DNA of 40,915 nucleotides from Spirobacillus cienkowskii (GTDB lineage: Bacteria > Bdellovibrionota_B > Oligoflexia > Silvanigrellales > Silvanigrellaceae): NCBI GenBank assembly GCA_003339605.1, contig QOVW01000076.1:1-40915 (forward strand), given 5' to 3'. Made by a program: the position numbers and the translations under genes. Numbering within the stretch: the first letter of the stretch is position 1; every line of letters begins with the position of its first letter. The notes under the pieces were generated by a model that had not been told where the DNA came from, did not search any database, and worked only from the letters and a program-made list of their open reading frames with translations. Positions 17,614 through 26,734 of the stretch are shown here, in pieces.

Positions 17614-19716
17614 ATGACAATTAAAGACCTCTCCCGTGTAAGAAATATTGGTATTTCTGCCCATATCGACTCCGGAAAGACAACTCTTTCCGAACGTATT
17701 CTTTTTTATACAGGGAAAATCCATAAAATTGAAGAAGTTAAGGGAAAGTCTGGTGTTGGTGCAACAATGGACAGCATGGATCTTGAGCGTGAAAAAGGCA
17801 TTACGATTCAATCAGCTGCAACATTTTGCCAATGGAAAGATAACTGGATCAACCTTATTGATACCCCAGGCCATGTGGACTTCACAGTTGAAGTGGAGCG
17901 TTCTTTACGCGTGTTAGATGGTGCAATTCTTGTTTTGTGCTCGGTTGCTGGAGTGCAGTCTCAGTCGATTACTGTTGACCGCCAAATGCGTCGTTATCGT
18001 GTACCTCGTATTGCATTTGTGAATAAAATGGATCGGGCAGGTGCAAACCCATACCGCGTATGTCAACAACTGCGTGAAAAACTTAATCATAATGCTTGGA
18101 TGGCTCAAATGGCAATTGGTGCTGAAGACCGCTTCCAAGGTGTGGTTGATCTTTTAACCATGAAAGCCTTTTATTTTGATGGCTCAAATGGTGAGAATGT
18201 TCGCGAAGAAGAAATTCCAATCGATATGATTGAAGAAGCAAAAACTCGACGTAGTGACCTCATTGGTGCTCTCGCTGATTTTGATGATGCTTTGGCTGAA
18301 AAGTTTTTAAGTGATGAATACGTTACAGCTGAAGAAGCGGCTAAAGTGATGCGCAAAGCTGTTATTAGTTTGCAATTTACTCCAGTGTTTTGCGGTTCTG
18401 CGTTTAAAAATAAGGGTGTGCAGCTATTACTTGATGCCGTGCAATCTTATCTTCCCGCTCCAAATGAAGTGATGAACGAAGCCCTTGATCAATCGCAAAA
18501 TGAGGCTCCTGTACAGCTTAAGTCAGATCCTGCATTACCGCTTGTTATGCTCGCGTTTAAACTCGATGAAACCCGCTACGGTCAGTTGACATTTATGCGT
18601 ATTTACCAAGGAACAGTGAAAAAAGGTGACATGGTCATTAACATGTCAAGCGAAAAACGCGTTAAAGTGCCGCGCATTGTAAGACTTCATGCTGACGAAA
18701 TGGAAGACATTGAAGAAGCTTCGGCTGGCGATATTGTTGCATTATTTGGCGTTGATTGTGCTTCTGGTGATACGTTCACAGATGGCAAATCTAACGTCAC
18801 AATGGCTTCGATGTACGTTCCAAATGCTGTTATTTCTTTGGCAGTTGCTCCTAAAGATAAAGCTGGACAAACCAACTTTTCTAAAGCTTTAAATAAGTTT
18901 ACTAAAGAAGATCCAACTTTCCGCGTTTCTCGTGATGAAGAATCTGGAGAAACAATTATTGCTGGTATGGGTGAACTGCATCTTGAAATTTATGTTGAGC
19001 GCATGAAACGCGAATTCAATTGCGAAACCATTGTTGGTAAACCTCAAGTGAACTTCCGCGAAGCATTAACCCAACGCACAGAAATCAATTACACGCATAA
19101 AAAACAATCCGGTGGTTCTGGTCAGTTTGCGCGTATTATTGGCTATATGGAACCACTTGTTGATGCAGGTGATAAGGTTTATGAGTTTCATGATGAAACC
19201 GTTGGTGGTTCAATTCCTAGACAATTTATTCCTGCTTGTGAAAAAGGTTTTGTTGAGCAAATGAAAACCGGTCTTTTGATTGGTGCGCAAGTGGTTGGTG
19301 TTAAAATTATTGTTAATGACGGTTTGCATCACCCAGTCGACTCAAACGAAATGGCTTTTAAAACATGTGCGATGACCGGTTTTCGTGAATCTTATATGAG
19401 TGCAAAACCTGTTATTCTTGAGCCAATTATGAAGGTTGGTATTGAAGGGCCAGAAGAATTTCAAGGAACAATGATGGGTCTTATCAATCAACGCCGCGGT
19501 GTGATTATGGGATCATCTGGAAATGGTGGTTATTGCCAAATTGAAGCTGAAGTGCCTTTAACAGAAATGTTTGGTTTCTCTACGGATTTGCGCTCAGGAA
19601 CTCAAGGTAAAGGTGAGTTTTCGATGGAATTTGCAAAATACGCTGCAGTTCCTCGCAACGTTCAAGAAGATATGGTTGCAAAATACAAAGCAAAAAGAGC
19701 TGCTGAAAATAAATAA
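17614..19716 (+). CDS. fusA: Elongation factor G, spdEFG1-like
   Basis: A 700-residue translational GTPase that drives ribosomal translocation. Seen: G1 AHIDSGKTT (residues 16-24; Ser where most EF-G have Ala), G2 [10 protein letters not shown]3 DTPGHVD, G4 NKMD, and all later domains up to the C-terminal [20 protein letters not shown]. The stretch between G1 and G2 ([20 protein letters not shown]) closely resembles mitochondrial EFG1 and bacterial spdEFG1 rather than classical E. coli EF-G. In species with spdEFG1 a second factor, spdEFG2, does ribosome recycling; it is not in this window. The gene stands alone, not in a str operon with rpsL, rpsG and tuf. A strong terminator follows. Confidence 0.95.
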   Translation: MTIKDLSRVRNIGISAHIDSGKTTLSERILFYTGKIHKIEEVKGKSGVGATMDSMDLEREKGITIQSAATFCQWKDNWINLIDTPGHVDFTVEVERSLRVLDGAILVLCSVAGVQSQSITVDRQMRRYRVPRIAFVNKMDRAGANPYRVCQQLREKLNHNAWMAQMAIGAEDRFQGVVDLLTMKAFYFDGSNGENVREEEIPIDMIEEAKTRRSDLIGALADFDDALAEKFLSDEYVTAEEAAKVMRKAVISLQFTPVFCGSAFKNKGVQLLLDAVQSYLPAPNEVMNEALDQSQNEAPVQLKSDPALPLVMLAFKLDETRYGQLTFMRIYQGTVKKGDMVINMSSEKRVKVPRIVRLHADEMEDIEEASAGDIVALFGVDCASGDTFTDGKSNVTMASMYVPNAVISLAVAPKDKAGQTNFSKALNKFTKEDPTFRVSRDEESGETIIAGMGELHLEIYVERMKREFNCETIVGKPQVNFREALTQRTEINYTHKKQSGGSGQFARIIGYMEPLVDAGDKVYEFHDETVGGSIPRQFIPACEKGFVEQMKTGLLIGAQVVGVKIIVNDGLHHPVDSNEMAFKTCAMTGFRESYMSAKPVILEPIMKVGIEGPEEFQGTMMGLINQRRGVIMGSSGNGGYCQIEAEVPLTEMFGFSTDLRSGTQGKGEFSMEFAKYAAVPRNVQEDMVAKYKAKRAAENK

Positions 19717-19743
19717 GTAGAGCTTTATTTGTATAAACTTTAG

Positions 19744-19788
19744 AAACAGCCTAAATAAAGATAATACTTTTATTTAGGCTGTTTTTTT
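19744..19788 (+). terminator. Rho-independent terminator of fusA
   Basis: A perfect 16-base-pair stem (left arm 19744-19759, AAACAGCCTAAATAAA; right arm 19769-19784) with a nine-base loop and a continuing T-run to 19788. It is oriented for the plus strand. The TAA of the convergent helix-turn-helix gene (19770-19772) lies inside the right arm. Confidence 0.92.
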
Positions 19789-20549
19789 ATATATTTGGGT
19801 TTAGTTTTATATTGAAATTTTTTAATTTTATTTTCTTTTAATAGATTTTGCGATAATTCTTGAATACTATCAAATATCACTGCAACATCTTGTTTTAACA
19901 AGTTTAAAATGTTTTTGCAGTGTGTGATAGAGTGCAAGTTTTGTTGAATTTTATGATCAAAATGATGATCGGTTTTTGATTTGTCATTCATCAAAGTTTT
20001 TAATGTAACATCCTGTTTATTTATAATTTCTTTTATAGTCTGTAGTTCGGTATTATTTAAAGTATATGCTTGGTTTTGTTTGATATTGTGATGCAACTCT
20101 TGGGCAGAGCGGAGATTTTTTTGTTTTTCTCTCAGCGGTAATGCATTTTTTCTGCTCTTTAAATATGAGCTGGCTTGCTGTTTTGAGTTAGAGTCTAATA
20201 ATTCTTGTTGATTATTTTGAGATTCATGTGAAGAGTAGACTTTGGTTTGAGAGAAGGTCGGTTGAGGTATCAGTTGCTGGAGTCCTATTTGAGAACGTTG
20301 ATGGGAAAGAAGGTCATTGAGTCTATAGAATAGTCGATTTCTTGTCTCTATTTTTCTTCTTTCAAATGCAAAAACCCCTTTTTGAGTGAGCTGTGAAAGT
20401 CTTGAGCGGTTTACTCCTAAAATTTGTGCCGCTTCTTCTGCGCTAATTGTAAAGCTTTCGTTGGCTTCTTCGTTATTTTGGGCACTTTGTGGTGCATAAT
20501 AGCCATTTATGCTTGGTAAGTGAGTGTTGGCTTCAGTGTTTTCATTCAT
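19770..20549 (-). CDS. Helix-turn-helix DNA-binding protein with long coiled tail
   Basis: A 259-residue protein. Residues about 32-88 form a MerR/excisionase-type helix-turn-helix: FTISAEEAAQILGVNRSRLSQLTQKG, then a wing with RRKIETRNRLFYRLNDLL. Before it lies a polar Asn/Gln-rich head, and after it about 170 residues of Gln/Lys/Asn-rich, probably coiled-coil sequence (KEIINKQDVTLKTLMND; HCKNILNLLKQDVAVIFDSI). No ligand or enzyme domain is seen. ATG 20549 has GAGG seven bases upstream. Paired TAACC/GGTTA palindromes lie in its upstream region, as expected of an autoregulated DNA-binding protein. It could be a transcription factor or nucoid/partition-type protein; target unknown. Confidence 0.6.
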   Translation of the reverse strand: MNENTEANTHLPSINGYYAPQSAQNNEEANESFTISAEEAAQILGVNRSRLSQLTQKGVFAFERRKIETRNRLFYRLNDLLSHQRSQIGLQQLIPQPTFSQTKVYSSHESQNNQQELLDSNSKQQASSYLKSRKNALPLREKQKNLRSAQELHHNIKQNQAYTLNNTELQTIKEIINKQDVTLKTLMNDKSKTDHHFDHKIQQNLHSITHCKNILNLLKQDVAVIFDSIQELSQNLLKENKIKKFQYKTKPKYIKKQPK

Positions 20550-20589
20550 TTTACGGCCTCAGTTTTAAATATCTAATAATAACGAATTA

Positions 20590-20667
20590 CTAACCAGGTT
20601 AGGTGCTAAATCATGATATCATTTATAAACATACCTTGACTGAGTTAGAAATGTAACCCATTGGTTA
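20590..20667. promoter_or_regulatory. Paired TAACC/GGTTA palindromes
   Basis: Two related inverted repeats lie between the divergent helix-turn-helix gene and the lipoprotein gene. CTAACC-A-GGTTAG is at 20590-20602 and TAACC-CATT-GGTTA at 20654-20667. Centres are about 64 bases apart. They share the half site TAACC. The first lies about 40 bases upstream of the helix-turn-helix start codon. Candidate operators for that protein (inference). Confidence 0.45.
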
Positions 20668-20781
20668 AAATACCTCATGAATTTTCTTGTATAGCTTTAA
20701 TTTTTATTGATTTTTATACTTTTTTAAAATAGTTATAATTGTTACTTAAATCAATCTAAAGAGTGGTTGTAAGAGGTATTT

Positions 20782-21900
20782 TTGTTTTTTCTAAAATCTA
20801 TTTATAAAAATTTGATGTTTATATTTTTGTTATCAATTGCGATGCTCATTTCTAGTTGTCGTTCATCTCTGATAGTTTTAAATCCTGAATTGGTTGATAA
20901 TAATATTAAAGGCAAGTTTTTTTTAAAAAAAACGTATGTTTTATATGCTTCTGATGACCCATATTGGTTTCCTTATTTTTCAATTCCTTTTACGCAGCGC
21001 ATTGCTAAAGAAACAGCTATTGAAGCGCTGCATAATTTAGAGTTAAATCGTTTTTGGTTGTTTAATAGTATTGCTGATAAAGAAAAAATTCACTTAGAAG
21101 AACAATTTACAAAATATTCTGAACATTTAAAAAATTTAATAGATTATAAAGAATTTGTAAAAGCAGAAAAACTTTCTCGAGAATATATGCAAAGTGCAGC
21201 TGAATTGCTTGCTGATAATCAGATGTCAGTTGCTTTTTCTTATGGCAATCTTGCGTTTTGGGCGGCTATGGCACAAATTGGATATTCTGATTTACGGGCA
21301 AAAAATTTTGCTCTAATCTATGAAAAATATCTGACTCTTCGTATGAAAGAGCTTTTAGTTTTAGAATCTGAGGGAGAAAAAATTGATCACCTTACAGCTC
21401 TTGCGGCACCTTATTTGGTTAAACAATATCCTGTAAAAATTAAAGCGTCGAAACATTGTGTGGTTTTTGTAAACGGACAGGAAGTTAAAACAGCTGTTGT
21501 GATGCTGCCCCCAACTATGCCAAGTGTCCTTTCTGCAAATTGCACACATGGTACATTTCATCGCACTTTTTCTTCTGATAAGATCTCGTTTATTGAAGTT
21601 ATACCATCTTTTCAGCTCATTTTTGAAGCAATGCCAGCTCTTTCAGCGTTACCAAGACAAAAGTTATATGATCTCAATTCGTCTTTTGTACTCTTAATTT
21701 ATTGGTCTCATGCAGGAAAATATATTGATTCGACTTTTGTTGAGACAAAAAAATTTTCAATTATAAAAAAAATAAGAGTTCCTTTGCGTACAGAAGAAGA
21801 TCGACAACAAACTGGAGATAGTCTGATTCGTTTTATAAATTCCATAGATATTTTTTACACCAACACCCAATCGATAGACTTGACCTCTCCTGCAAATTGA
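20782..21900 (+). CDS. Large lipoprotein, unknown function
   Basis: A 372-residue protein with a lipoprotein signal: hydrophobic LMFIFLLSIAML then lipobox LISSC near residue 26. The mature part begins with a short polar stretch, then a helical region (residues about 75-200, with EKLSREYMQSAAELLADNQ). From about 218 comes a beta-rich region (YPVKIKASKHCVVFVNGQEV) that loosely recalls PEGA-like or Ig-like envelope modules. No enzymatic motif is recognised. The start is TTG at 20782 with AGAGG seven bases upstream; an ATG at 20815 would shorten the signal too much. It is divergent from the helix-turn-helix gene, sharing the region with the paired palindromes. Confidence 0.6.
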   Translation: MFFLKSIYKNLMFIFLLSIAMLISSCRSSLIVLNPELVDNNIKGKFFLKKTYVLYASDDPYWFPYFSIPFTQRIAKETAIEALHNLELNRFWLFNSIADKEKIHLEEQFTKYSEHLKNLIDYKEFVKAEKLSREYMQSAAELLADNQMSVAFSYGNLAFWAAMAQIGYSDLRAKNFALIYEKYLTLRMKELLVLESEGEKIDHLTALAAPYLVKQYPVKIKASKHCVVFVNGQEVKTAVVMLPPTMPSVLSANCTHGTFHRTFSSDKISFIEVIPSFQLIFEAMPALSALPRQKLYDLNSSFVLLIYWSHAGKYIDSTFVETKKFSIIKKIRVPLRTEEDRQQTGDSLIRFINSIDIFYTNTQSIDLTSPAN

Positions 21901-22057
21901 CTTATCTCGTTGATTAAGAAATAGAAATCGCTGTCAAAAGGTTGTCATTCTTCAGGCACCTTTTATTTTCGTTTTTAAGAGTTTTTTTGCTTATTTTATA
22001 TGCTTTTTTTAGATTATTACCTAAAAAAATTGAAGAAAATTATAGCGACAAATTTCA

Positions 22058-22086
22058 CCGTGACGCTATTGACAGCGTCTTTTCGG
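22058..22086 (+). terminator. GC-rich hairpin with short T-run
   Basis: GACGCT (22062-22067) pairs with AGCGTC (22074-22079) around ATTGAC and is followed by TTTT. CCG and CGG at 22058-22060 and 22084-22086 could extend the pairing. It may end transcription from the upstream lipoprotein gene or be part of an nrdA leader. The T-run is short, so confidence is low. Confidence 0.35.
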
Positions 22087-22094
22087 ATGAGCTA

Positions 22095-22114
22095 ACACTA
22101 TATATAACAAGTGT
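22095..22114. promoter_or_regulatory. NrdR-box-like palindrome upstream of nrdA
   Basis: ACACT at 22095 and AGTGT at 22110 flank an AT-rich ten-base centre beginning ATATATA. The core ACACTATATATA matches the known NrdR box consensus, bound by the repressor of ribonucleotide reductase operons. A weaker related sequence, CTATGTA, lies 35 bases on (22133-22139) and CACTATA 61 bases on (22157-22163). NrdR sites usually come in pairs about three helical turns apart, so the pairing here is imperfect. Confidence 0.55.
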
Positions 22115-22288
22115 CGGCATTTTCATCCTACTCTATGTAAGGTGCCGCAATTTTTTCACTATAGAAGATTTGCGGTTGATGAATTCCTACGGCATGCTAC
22201 ACCATTCATTCGTACGGTGTTATGAATTGCAGCTTTTTCCAAAAATAATGAAATGGAATAACGTGTACACCATTTGGAGAAGATTTAC

Positions 22289-24670
22289 ATGGCAACATCC
22301 TCTTACAGGCCCTATCATCCTAAAGTCAATTTTTCTGATTTAAATCTATCGAATGTTAATTTTTCTGCTTCATTGCAGAATATTATACTTGATGTTCGTC
22401 CATTGATTGAGTTGGGTAGGGAGTATTCTTATGTTGCGGCAAGTGTTTTGTCTGAACAGCTGCGACTAGAAGTTTTTAGCACAATAGGCTTAAAAACTGA
22501 CATTTCGAGTTTGCCAGAACAACAAAAACAATACCCAACACTTGCTGATTATGTACATTACGGAACAGAAAATGGCCAATTATCAAGACGATTGCGTGAG
22601 CTCGATTTGGTTTATTTAAATTCTTGCATTCGTCATGAGCGTAATTATTTGTTTGATTACCTAGGCGCCCATACTCTTTATGATCGTTATTTACTGCACA
22701 AAAAAGGAATGCGTTATGAAACATTTCAGCACTTTTGGATGCGTATTGCGATGGGAGTGGCGTTAGCTGAAGGCAATGCACAAAAGGCAACACAACGTGC
22801 TGCTGAATTTTATGATGTTATTTCTCAAATGTTGTATGTTCCAAGTACTCCTACATTATTTAACTCAGGAACCAATCATTCTCAAATGTCTTCTTGTTTT
22901 TTGACAACAACTCAAGATGATTTGCTTGATATCTATAGACAGTATTCTGATAACGCAATGCTTTCTAAATATGCGGGTGGACTTGGCAATGATTGGACAA
23001 ATATTCGTGCAAGCGGTAGCTGGATCAAAGGAACAAATGGCCGTTCACAAGGTGTGATTCCTTTTATAAAAGTACAAGACTCTTCAACTATTGCTGTTAA
23101 TCAAGGTGGCAAGCGCAAAGGCGCAGTCTGTGCGTACCTTGAAGCTTGGCATCTTGATATTGAAGACTTTCTGGAACTCAGAAAAAATACAGGCGATGAG
23201 CGCCGTCGTACACACGACATGAATACAGCAAGTTGGATACCTGATTTGTTTTTAGAGCGTGTTGAAAACAATGCCGATTGGACTCTTTTCTGTCCCTCAG
23301 AAGTGAGTAATTTGCATGATGCATATGGTATTAAATTTAAACATCTTTACGAAGAATATGAGAAAAAAGCCGCTTTAGGACACATGCAAAATTATAAAAA
23401 AGTTTCTGCAGTGCAGCTTTGGCGTAAAATTTTAACAATGATTTTTGAAACAGGCCACCCTTGGGTTACTTTTAAAGATCCCTGTAATTTACGCAGCTCG
23501 CAACGTCATGTGGGTGTTGTGCATAGCAGTAATTTATGCACAGAAATTACATTAAATACCAATTCAGAAGAAACGGCTGTTTGTAACTTAGGTTCTATCA
23601 ATTTAAAAGCAGTTTTTCAGTCAGAAAATCCAGCAAAAACGCTGGCTCATGCGGTTAAAGTTGGAATGCGCATGCTTGATAATGTGATTACAGAAAACTT
23701 TTATCCAATTGCTTCTGCAGCAACAGCAAATCACCGTCATCGTCCTGTAGGTTTAGGGTTTATGGGATTTCAAAATGTATTGTATATGAAGAAAATTCCA
23801 TATTCTAAACCAGAAGCTTTATGGCTCTCTGAAAAAATAGCAGAATTTATTAGTTATCATGCTGTAAAAGCTTCGGCAGAATTGGCAAAAGAACGTGGTT
23901 CTTACTCTACATTTTTAGGATCGACATGGTCAAAAGGACAAGTTCCTAAAGACACCATAACCGAATTGGGAGCTCATGTTTTATTACCAACAATCCCATC
24001 AGAGTTTATAGATTCTAAGGGTCAGTCACAATCTTGCGAAAAATTACTTGCTGCAGATGGATTCAATTTTGATCTCAATTGGGATGAGTTACGCACAATG
24101 GTTGCAAATGGAATGAGAAACAGTTTGTGTTTGGCAATTGCACCAACAGCGACAATTTCAAACATCTCAAACTGCACACAATCCATTGAACCTACGTATA
24201 AAAATCTCTATGTTAAAAGTAACATGGGCGGTGATTATACGATTATTAATGAATATTTAATTGATGATCTCAAAGCTTTAGGATTGTGGAATGCAGAACT
24301 TGCACGTGAGCTCAAACGATATGATGGTTCTTTAGAACCTCTTAATTTACCACTCGAGATCAAAGAATTATACAAAACAGCATTTGATATTGATCCAGAA
24401 CAATTGATTCGTTGTGCTGCGGTTCGTCAAGTGCATATTGATCAAGCACAAAGTTTAAATCTGTATATGTCTGCTCCAAGCGGTAGAAAAATTGATGAAA
24501 TGTATCGTTATGCTTGGCATTGTGGTTTGAAAACCACTTATTATTTAAGAACAATTGCAGCTACAAGTGTTGAAAAATCAAGTCTTTCTTCTAAAAAAAG
24601 AAATGTGACCTTGTCTTCAGAAATTAAAGCGTGCTCGATTGACAATCCAGAATGTGAGTCGTGTCAATAA
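22289..24670 (+). CDS. nrdA: Ribonucleotide reductase class I alpha subunit
   Basis: A 793-residue R1 protein that reduces ribonucleoside diphosphates together with NrdB. Seen: the redox Cys in QMSSCFLTT, the specificity/active-site region GGLGNDWTNIRASG, the thiyl radical Cys in NLCTEI, the second redox Cys in AVCNLGSINL, the Tyr pair region, PTATISNI, and a C-terminal CESC pair used for re-reduction by thioredoxin-like partners. The N-terminus starts directly at the R1 core: the ATP-cone, which senses ATP/dATP in E. coli NrdA, is missing. The ATG at 22289 is set by GGAG nine bases upstream. nrdB follows after 35 bases. Confidence 0.95.
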   Translation: MATSSYRPYHPKVNFSDLNLSNVNFSASLQNIILDVRPLIELGREYSYVAASVLSEQLRLEVFSTIGLKTDISSLPEQQKQYPTLADYVHYGTENGQLSRRLRELDLVYLNSCIRHERNYLFDYLGAHTLYDRYLLHKKGMRYETFQHFWMRIAMGVALAEGNAQKATQRAAEFYDVISQMLYVPSTPTLFNSGTNHSQMSSCFLTTTQDDLLDIYRQYSDNAMLSKYAGGLGNDWTNIRASGSWIKGTNGRSQGVIPFIKVQDSSTIAVNQGGKRKGAVCAYLEAWHLDIEDFLELRKNTGDERRRTHDMNTASWIPDLFLERVENNADWTLFCPSEVSNLHDAYGIKFKHLYEEYEKKAALGHMQNYKKVSAVQLWRKILTMIFETGHPWVTFKDPCNLRSSQRHVGVVHSSNLCTEITLNTNSEETAVCNLGSINLKAVFQSENPAKTLAHAVKVGMRMLDNVITENFYPIASAATANHRHRPVGLGFMGFQNVLYMKKIPYSKPEALWLSEKIAEFISYHAVKASAELAKERGSYSTFLGSTWSKGQVPKDTITELGAHVLLPTIPSEFIDSKGQSQSCEKLLAADGFNFDLNWDELRTMVANGMRNSLCLAIAPTATISNISNCTQSIEPTYKNLYVKSNMGGDYTIINEYLIDDLKALGLWNAELARELKRYDGSLEPLNLPLEIKELYKTAFDIDPEQLIRCAAVRQVHIDQAQSLNLYMSAPSGRKIDEMYRYAWHCGLKTTYYLRTIAATSVEKSSLSSKKRNVTLSSEIKACSIDNPECESCQ

Positions 24671-24705
24671 TCAGTCATGGTTTATAAATTTTTTAGGAGA
24701 TAAAA

Positions 24706-25689
24706 ATGTTGATAAATGAAGTGAGACCGCAGTTGATGCCATTTCAATATCCTTGGGCATGGGAAGAGTTTAAGAATCTTTGTAAAAATCATTGGCTACC
24801 GCAAGAAATTTCGATGTCATCAGATATTGCGCAATGGAAAAATCAGGGCTATTTAACTGATGATGAACGTCATTTAATTAAAAAGATTTTAAGTTTTTTT
24901 GCAAATACTGATGTGTTGGTTGGTGATAATATCATTATGGCTATTTATAAGCACATCACAAATCCTGAGTGCCGTCAGTATCTAACAGCTCAAGCTTTTC
25001 AAGAAAGCATTCATTCTTGGAGTTATTCTCATATTGTTGAATCGCTTTCTATGGATCAGCAAGAAGTTTTTGGAGAATTTAAAAAAGTTGGTATTATAAA
25101 AGATAAGCATGATTTTCAAGCTCAATTTTTTGAAGGAATTTTAAGTGAAAATTTTACTACCAAAATACAGCAAGGTCGCGCGCAATTTTTAAAAAATCTT
25201 TGTGCTTATTATTTAGGTATGGAGGGGATGCAATTTTATAGTGCGTTTGTTTTGTTACTTAATTTTAAACGCCGTAATCTTTTAGTTGGTACAGCCGAAC
25301 AGCTTGAGTATATTGTGCGAGATGAAAGTTTGCATTGTCGTTTTGGTACAAAACTTATAAATCAATATATTGAAGAAAACCCTGACATTTGGACCGAACA
25401 GTTAAAGCACGAAGTGTCACAAAATATAGAGCATGTTGTTGAGCTTGAAGACGCTTTTGTTGCGGATGCGTTGCCACGAGATATTTTAGGACTTTCAAAG
25501 CAACAGTTTTCTAAATACATTCGCTATATCGCAGATAGACGTATTGAAAGCATTGGCTTAGATCCCATTTATGGCGAAGAAGAAACTCCATTTCCATGGA
25601 TGAATGAAATTATGGATCTGCCAAAAGAGAAAAACTTTTTTGAAACCCGTGTGACGGAATATCAAACAGGTTTTGGATTAGAATGGTAA
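24706..25689 (+). CDS. nrdB: Ribonucleotide reductase class I beta subunit
   Basis: A 327-residue ferritin-like R2 protein that generates the radical for NrdA. Metal ligands are visible: Asp74 (LVGDN), Glu100 and His103 (QESIHSWSY), Glu in MEGMQFYS, and Glu/His in RDESLHCRF. Tyr107 in HSWSYSHI aligns with the E. coli radical Tyr122, so this is a tyrosyl-radical type rather than the Phe-bearing chlamydial type. The C-terminus ends in an acidic/aromatic tail (FETRVTEY...LEW) for binding to NrdA. It carries no ATP-cone either. AGGAGA lies seven bases before the ATG. Confidence 0.95.
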   Translation: MLINEVRPQLMPFQYPWAWEEFKNLCKNHWLPQEISMSSDIAQWKNQGYLTDDERHLIKKILSFFANTDVLVGDNIIMAIYKHITNPECRQYLTAQAFQESIHSWSYSHIVESLSMDQQEVFGEFKKVGIIKDKHDFQAQFFEGILSENFTTKIQQGRAQFLKNLCAYYLGMEGMQFYSAFVLLLNFKRRNLLVGTAEQLEYIVRDESLHCRFGTKLINQYIEENPDIWTEQLKHEVSQNIEHVVELEDAFVADALPRDILGLSKQQFSKYIRYIADRRIESIGLDPIYGEEETPFPWMNEIMDLPKEKNFFETRVTEYQTGFGLEW

Positions 25690-25763
25690 TCTGTCAGTAT
25701 TGATTGATCGTAAGCGTTAAAGGAGGTATTTTAAAATAAGAGAAAAAAAATAAGGATAAAAGT

Positions 25764-26039
25764 ATGGTGACAAAAAAAAAATTTAAACTATTTGCGATGC
25801 ACGCGTTGGCTTTTGTCAGTATTCTTTCGTGCACAAATGAGAAATCTGTCGATTTGATTGTTGATGTACCAGAAATGTTAAGAAAAGATCGTATTGCAAG
25901 CTTTTATGGCACCGATGCAAAAAAGCTGTGTGAGAACTATCGTAAAGTCTATGCAGGGTTTTGTGATGCAATAAGTCAGTCGTATGTAAAATGCTATGGC
26001 TTAAATGAAAACAAATACAAGTTAACCTTATGTGAATAA
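25764..26039 (+). CDS. Small Cys-containing lipoprotein, unknown function
   Basis: A 91-residue protein with a lipoprotein-type signal, ending VSILSC (Cys at residue 23). The mature part carries four more Cys residues (KLCENY, GFCDAI, VKCYG and LCE at the end), which suggests two disulfides in the periplasm. No family is recognised. AAGGAT lies six bases upstream of the ATG. It starts 74 bases after nrdB and could be read through from it, but function appears unrelated. Confidence 0.6.
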   Translation: MVTKKKFKLFAMHALAFVSILSCTNEKSVDLIVDVPEMLRKDRIASFYGTDAKKLCENYRKVYAGFCDAISQSYVKCYGLNENKYKLTLCE

Positions 26040-26139
26040 CCTTTCCTTTATTTCCTTTCAAGGCAGGCTTCCTATTCTTTCGTTGCAATTTTACTGAGGA
26101 GATGATACGTCCAAGGTCGCATGAAAAGGAGTTTGCTTT

Positions 26140-26715
26140 ATGAGTAGTATGTATGATACCCGCGAATTTCGCAGGGGGCTAAAAGTTCTTATCAATAATG
26201 ATCCCTGGATAATAGTTGATTTTCAACACGTTAGTCCTGGAAAAGGTGCAGCATTTACCCGCACAAAAGTAAAAAACTTAAGAACTGGTCAAGTTGTTGA
26301 GCAAAACATTAAAAGTGGCGACAAACTTGAAAAGCCTGATGTTGAAGAGAGAAATATGCAGTTTCTCTACAATGATACAGAGGGTTATCATTTCATGGAT
26401 ACAGCAAATTTTGAGCAAATTTCCCTTTCAAATGCAGAGGTTGCTGATACAAAAAATTATTTAATTGAAAACTCTGTTATTAAAGTTGTATTTTTTAACG
26501 GCAAACCAATTGGTGTTGAAACAGATACTTTTGTTGAACTTAAAGTTGTTGAAACAACTCTAGGAGTCAGAGGGGATACGGCAACAGGGGGCACCAAGCC
26601 TGCTAAGCTTGAAACGGGTCTTGTCGTAAATGTGCCTTTTCATATTCACGAAGGGGACATTTTAAGAATTGATACACGAGAAGGTGTCTATGTAGATAGA
26701 GTAAACCGAAAATAA
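26140..26715 (+). CDS. efp: Translation elongation factor P
   Basis: A 191-residue EF-P with three beta domains. It enters the ribosomal E site and rescues ribosomes stalled at polyproline. The N-terminal domain has the loop SPGKGAA, whose Lys35 corresponds to E. coli Lys34, the residue modified with beta-lysine by EpmA/EpmB. The C-terminal domain shows the EF-P signature region around GTKPAKLETGLVVNVPFHIHEGD and ends VDRVNRK. AAGGAG lies seven bases upstream of the start. No epmA or epmB is nearby. It precedes accB-accC, a grouping common in bacteria, but a terminator separates them here. Confidence 0.96.
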   Translation: MSSMYDTREFRRGLKVLINNDPWIIVDFQHVSPGKGAAFTRTKVKNLRTGQVVEQNIKSGDKLEKPDVEERNMQFLYNDTEGYHFMDTANFEQISLSNAEVADTKNYLIENSVIKVVFFNGKPIGVETDTFVELKVVETTLGVRGDTATGGTKPAKLETGLVVNVPFHIHEGDILRIDTREGVYVDRVNRK

Positions 26716-26734
26716 TTGGTTTTATTTTAAATAG

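Larger units (their letters stand above)
21901..22288. other. nrdA upstream region / leader
   Basis: About 390 bases without a credible gene, although a TTG-initiated frame runs through it. It contains the hairpin at 22058-22086, the NrdR-like palindrome at 22095-22114, and two further potential stems: CCGCAA/TTGCGG at 22145-22150 and 22170-22175, and ACACC/GGTGT at 22199-22203 and 22216-22220. This is the likely regulatory region of nrdAB. Confidence 0.5.

Noticed and set aside
21942-22343. Open frame of 133 codons upstream of nrdA
   Set aside because: It starts at TTG without a ribosome site, overlaps the nrdA start by 55 bases, and runs through the NrdR-like box and hairpins. Its composition is not protein-like.
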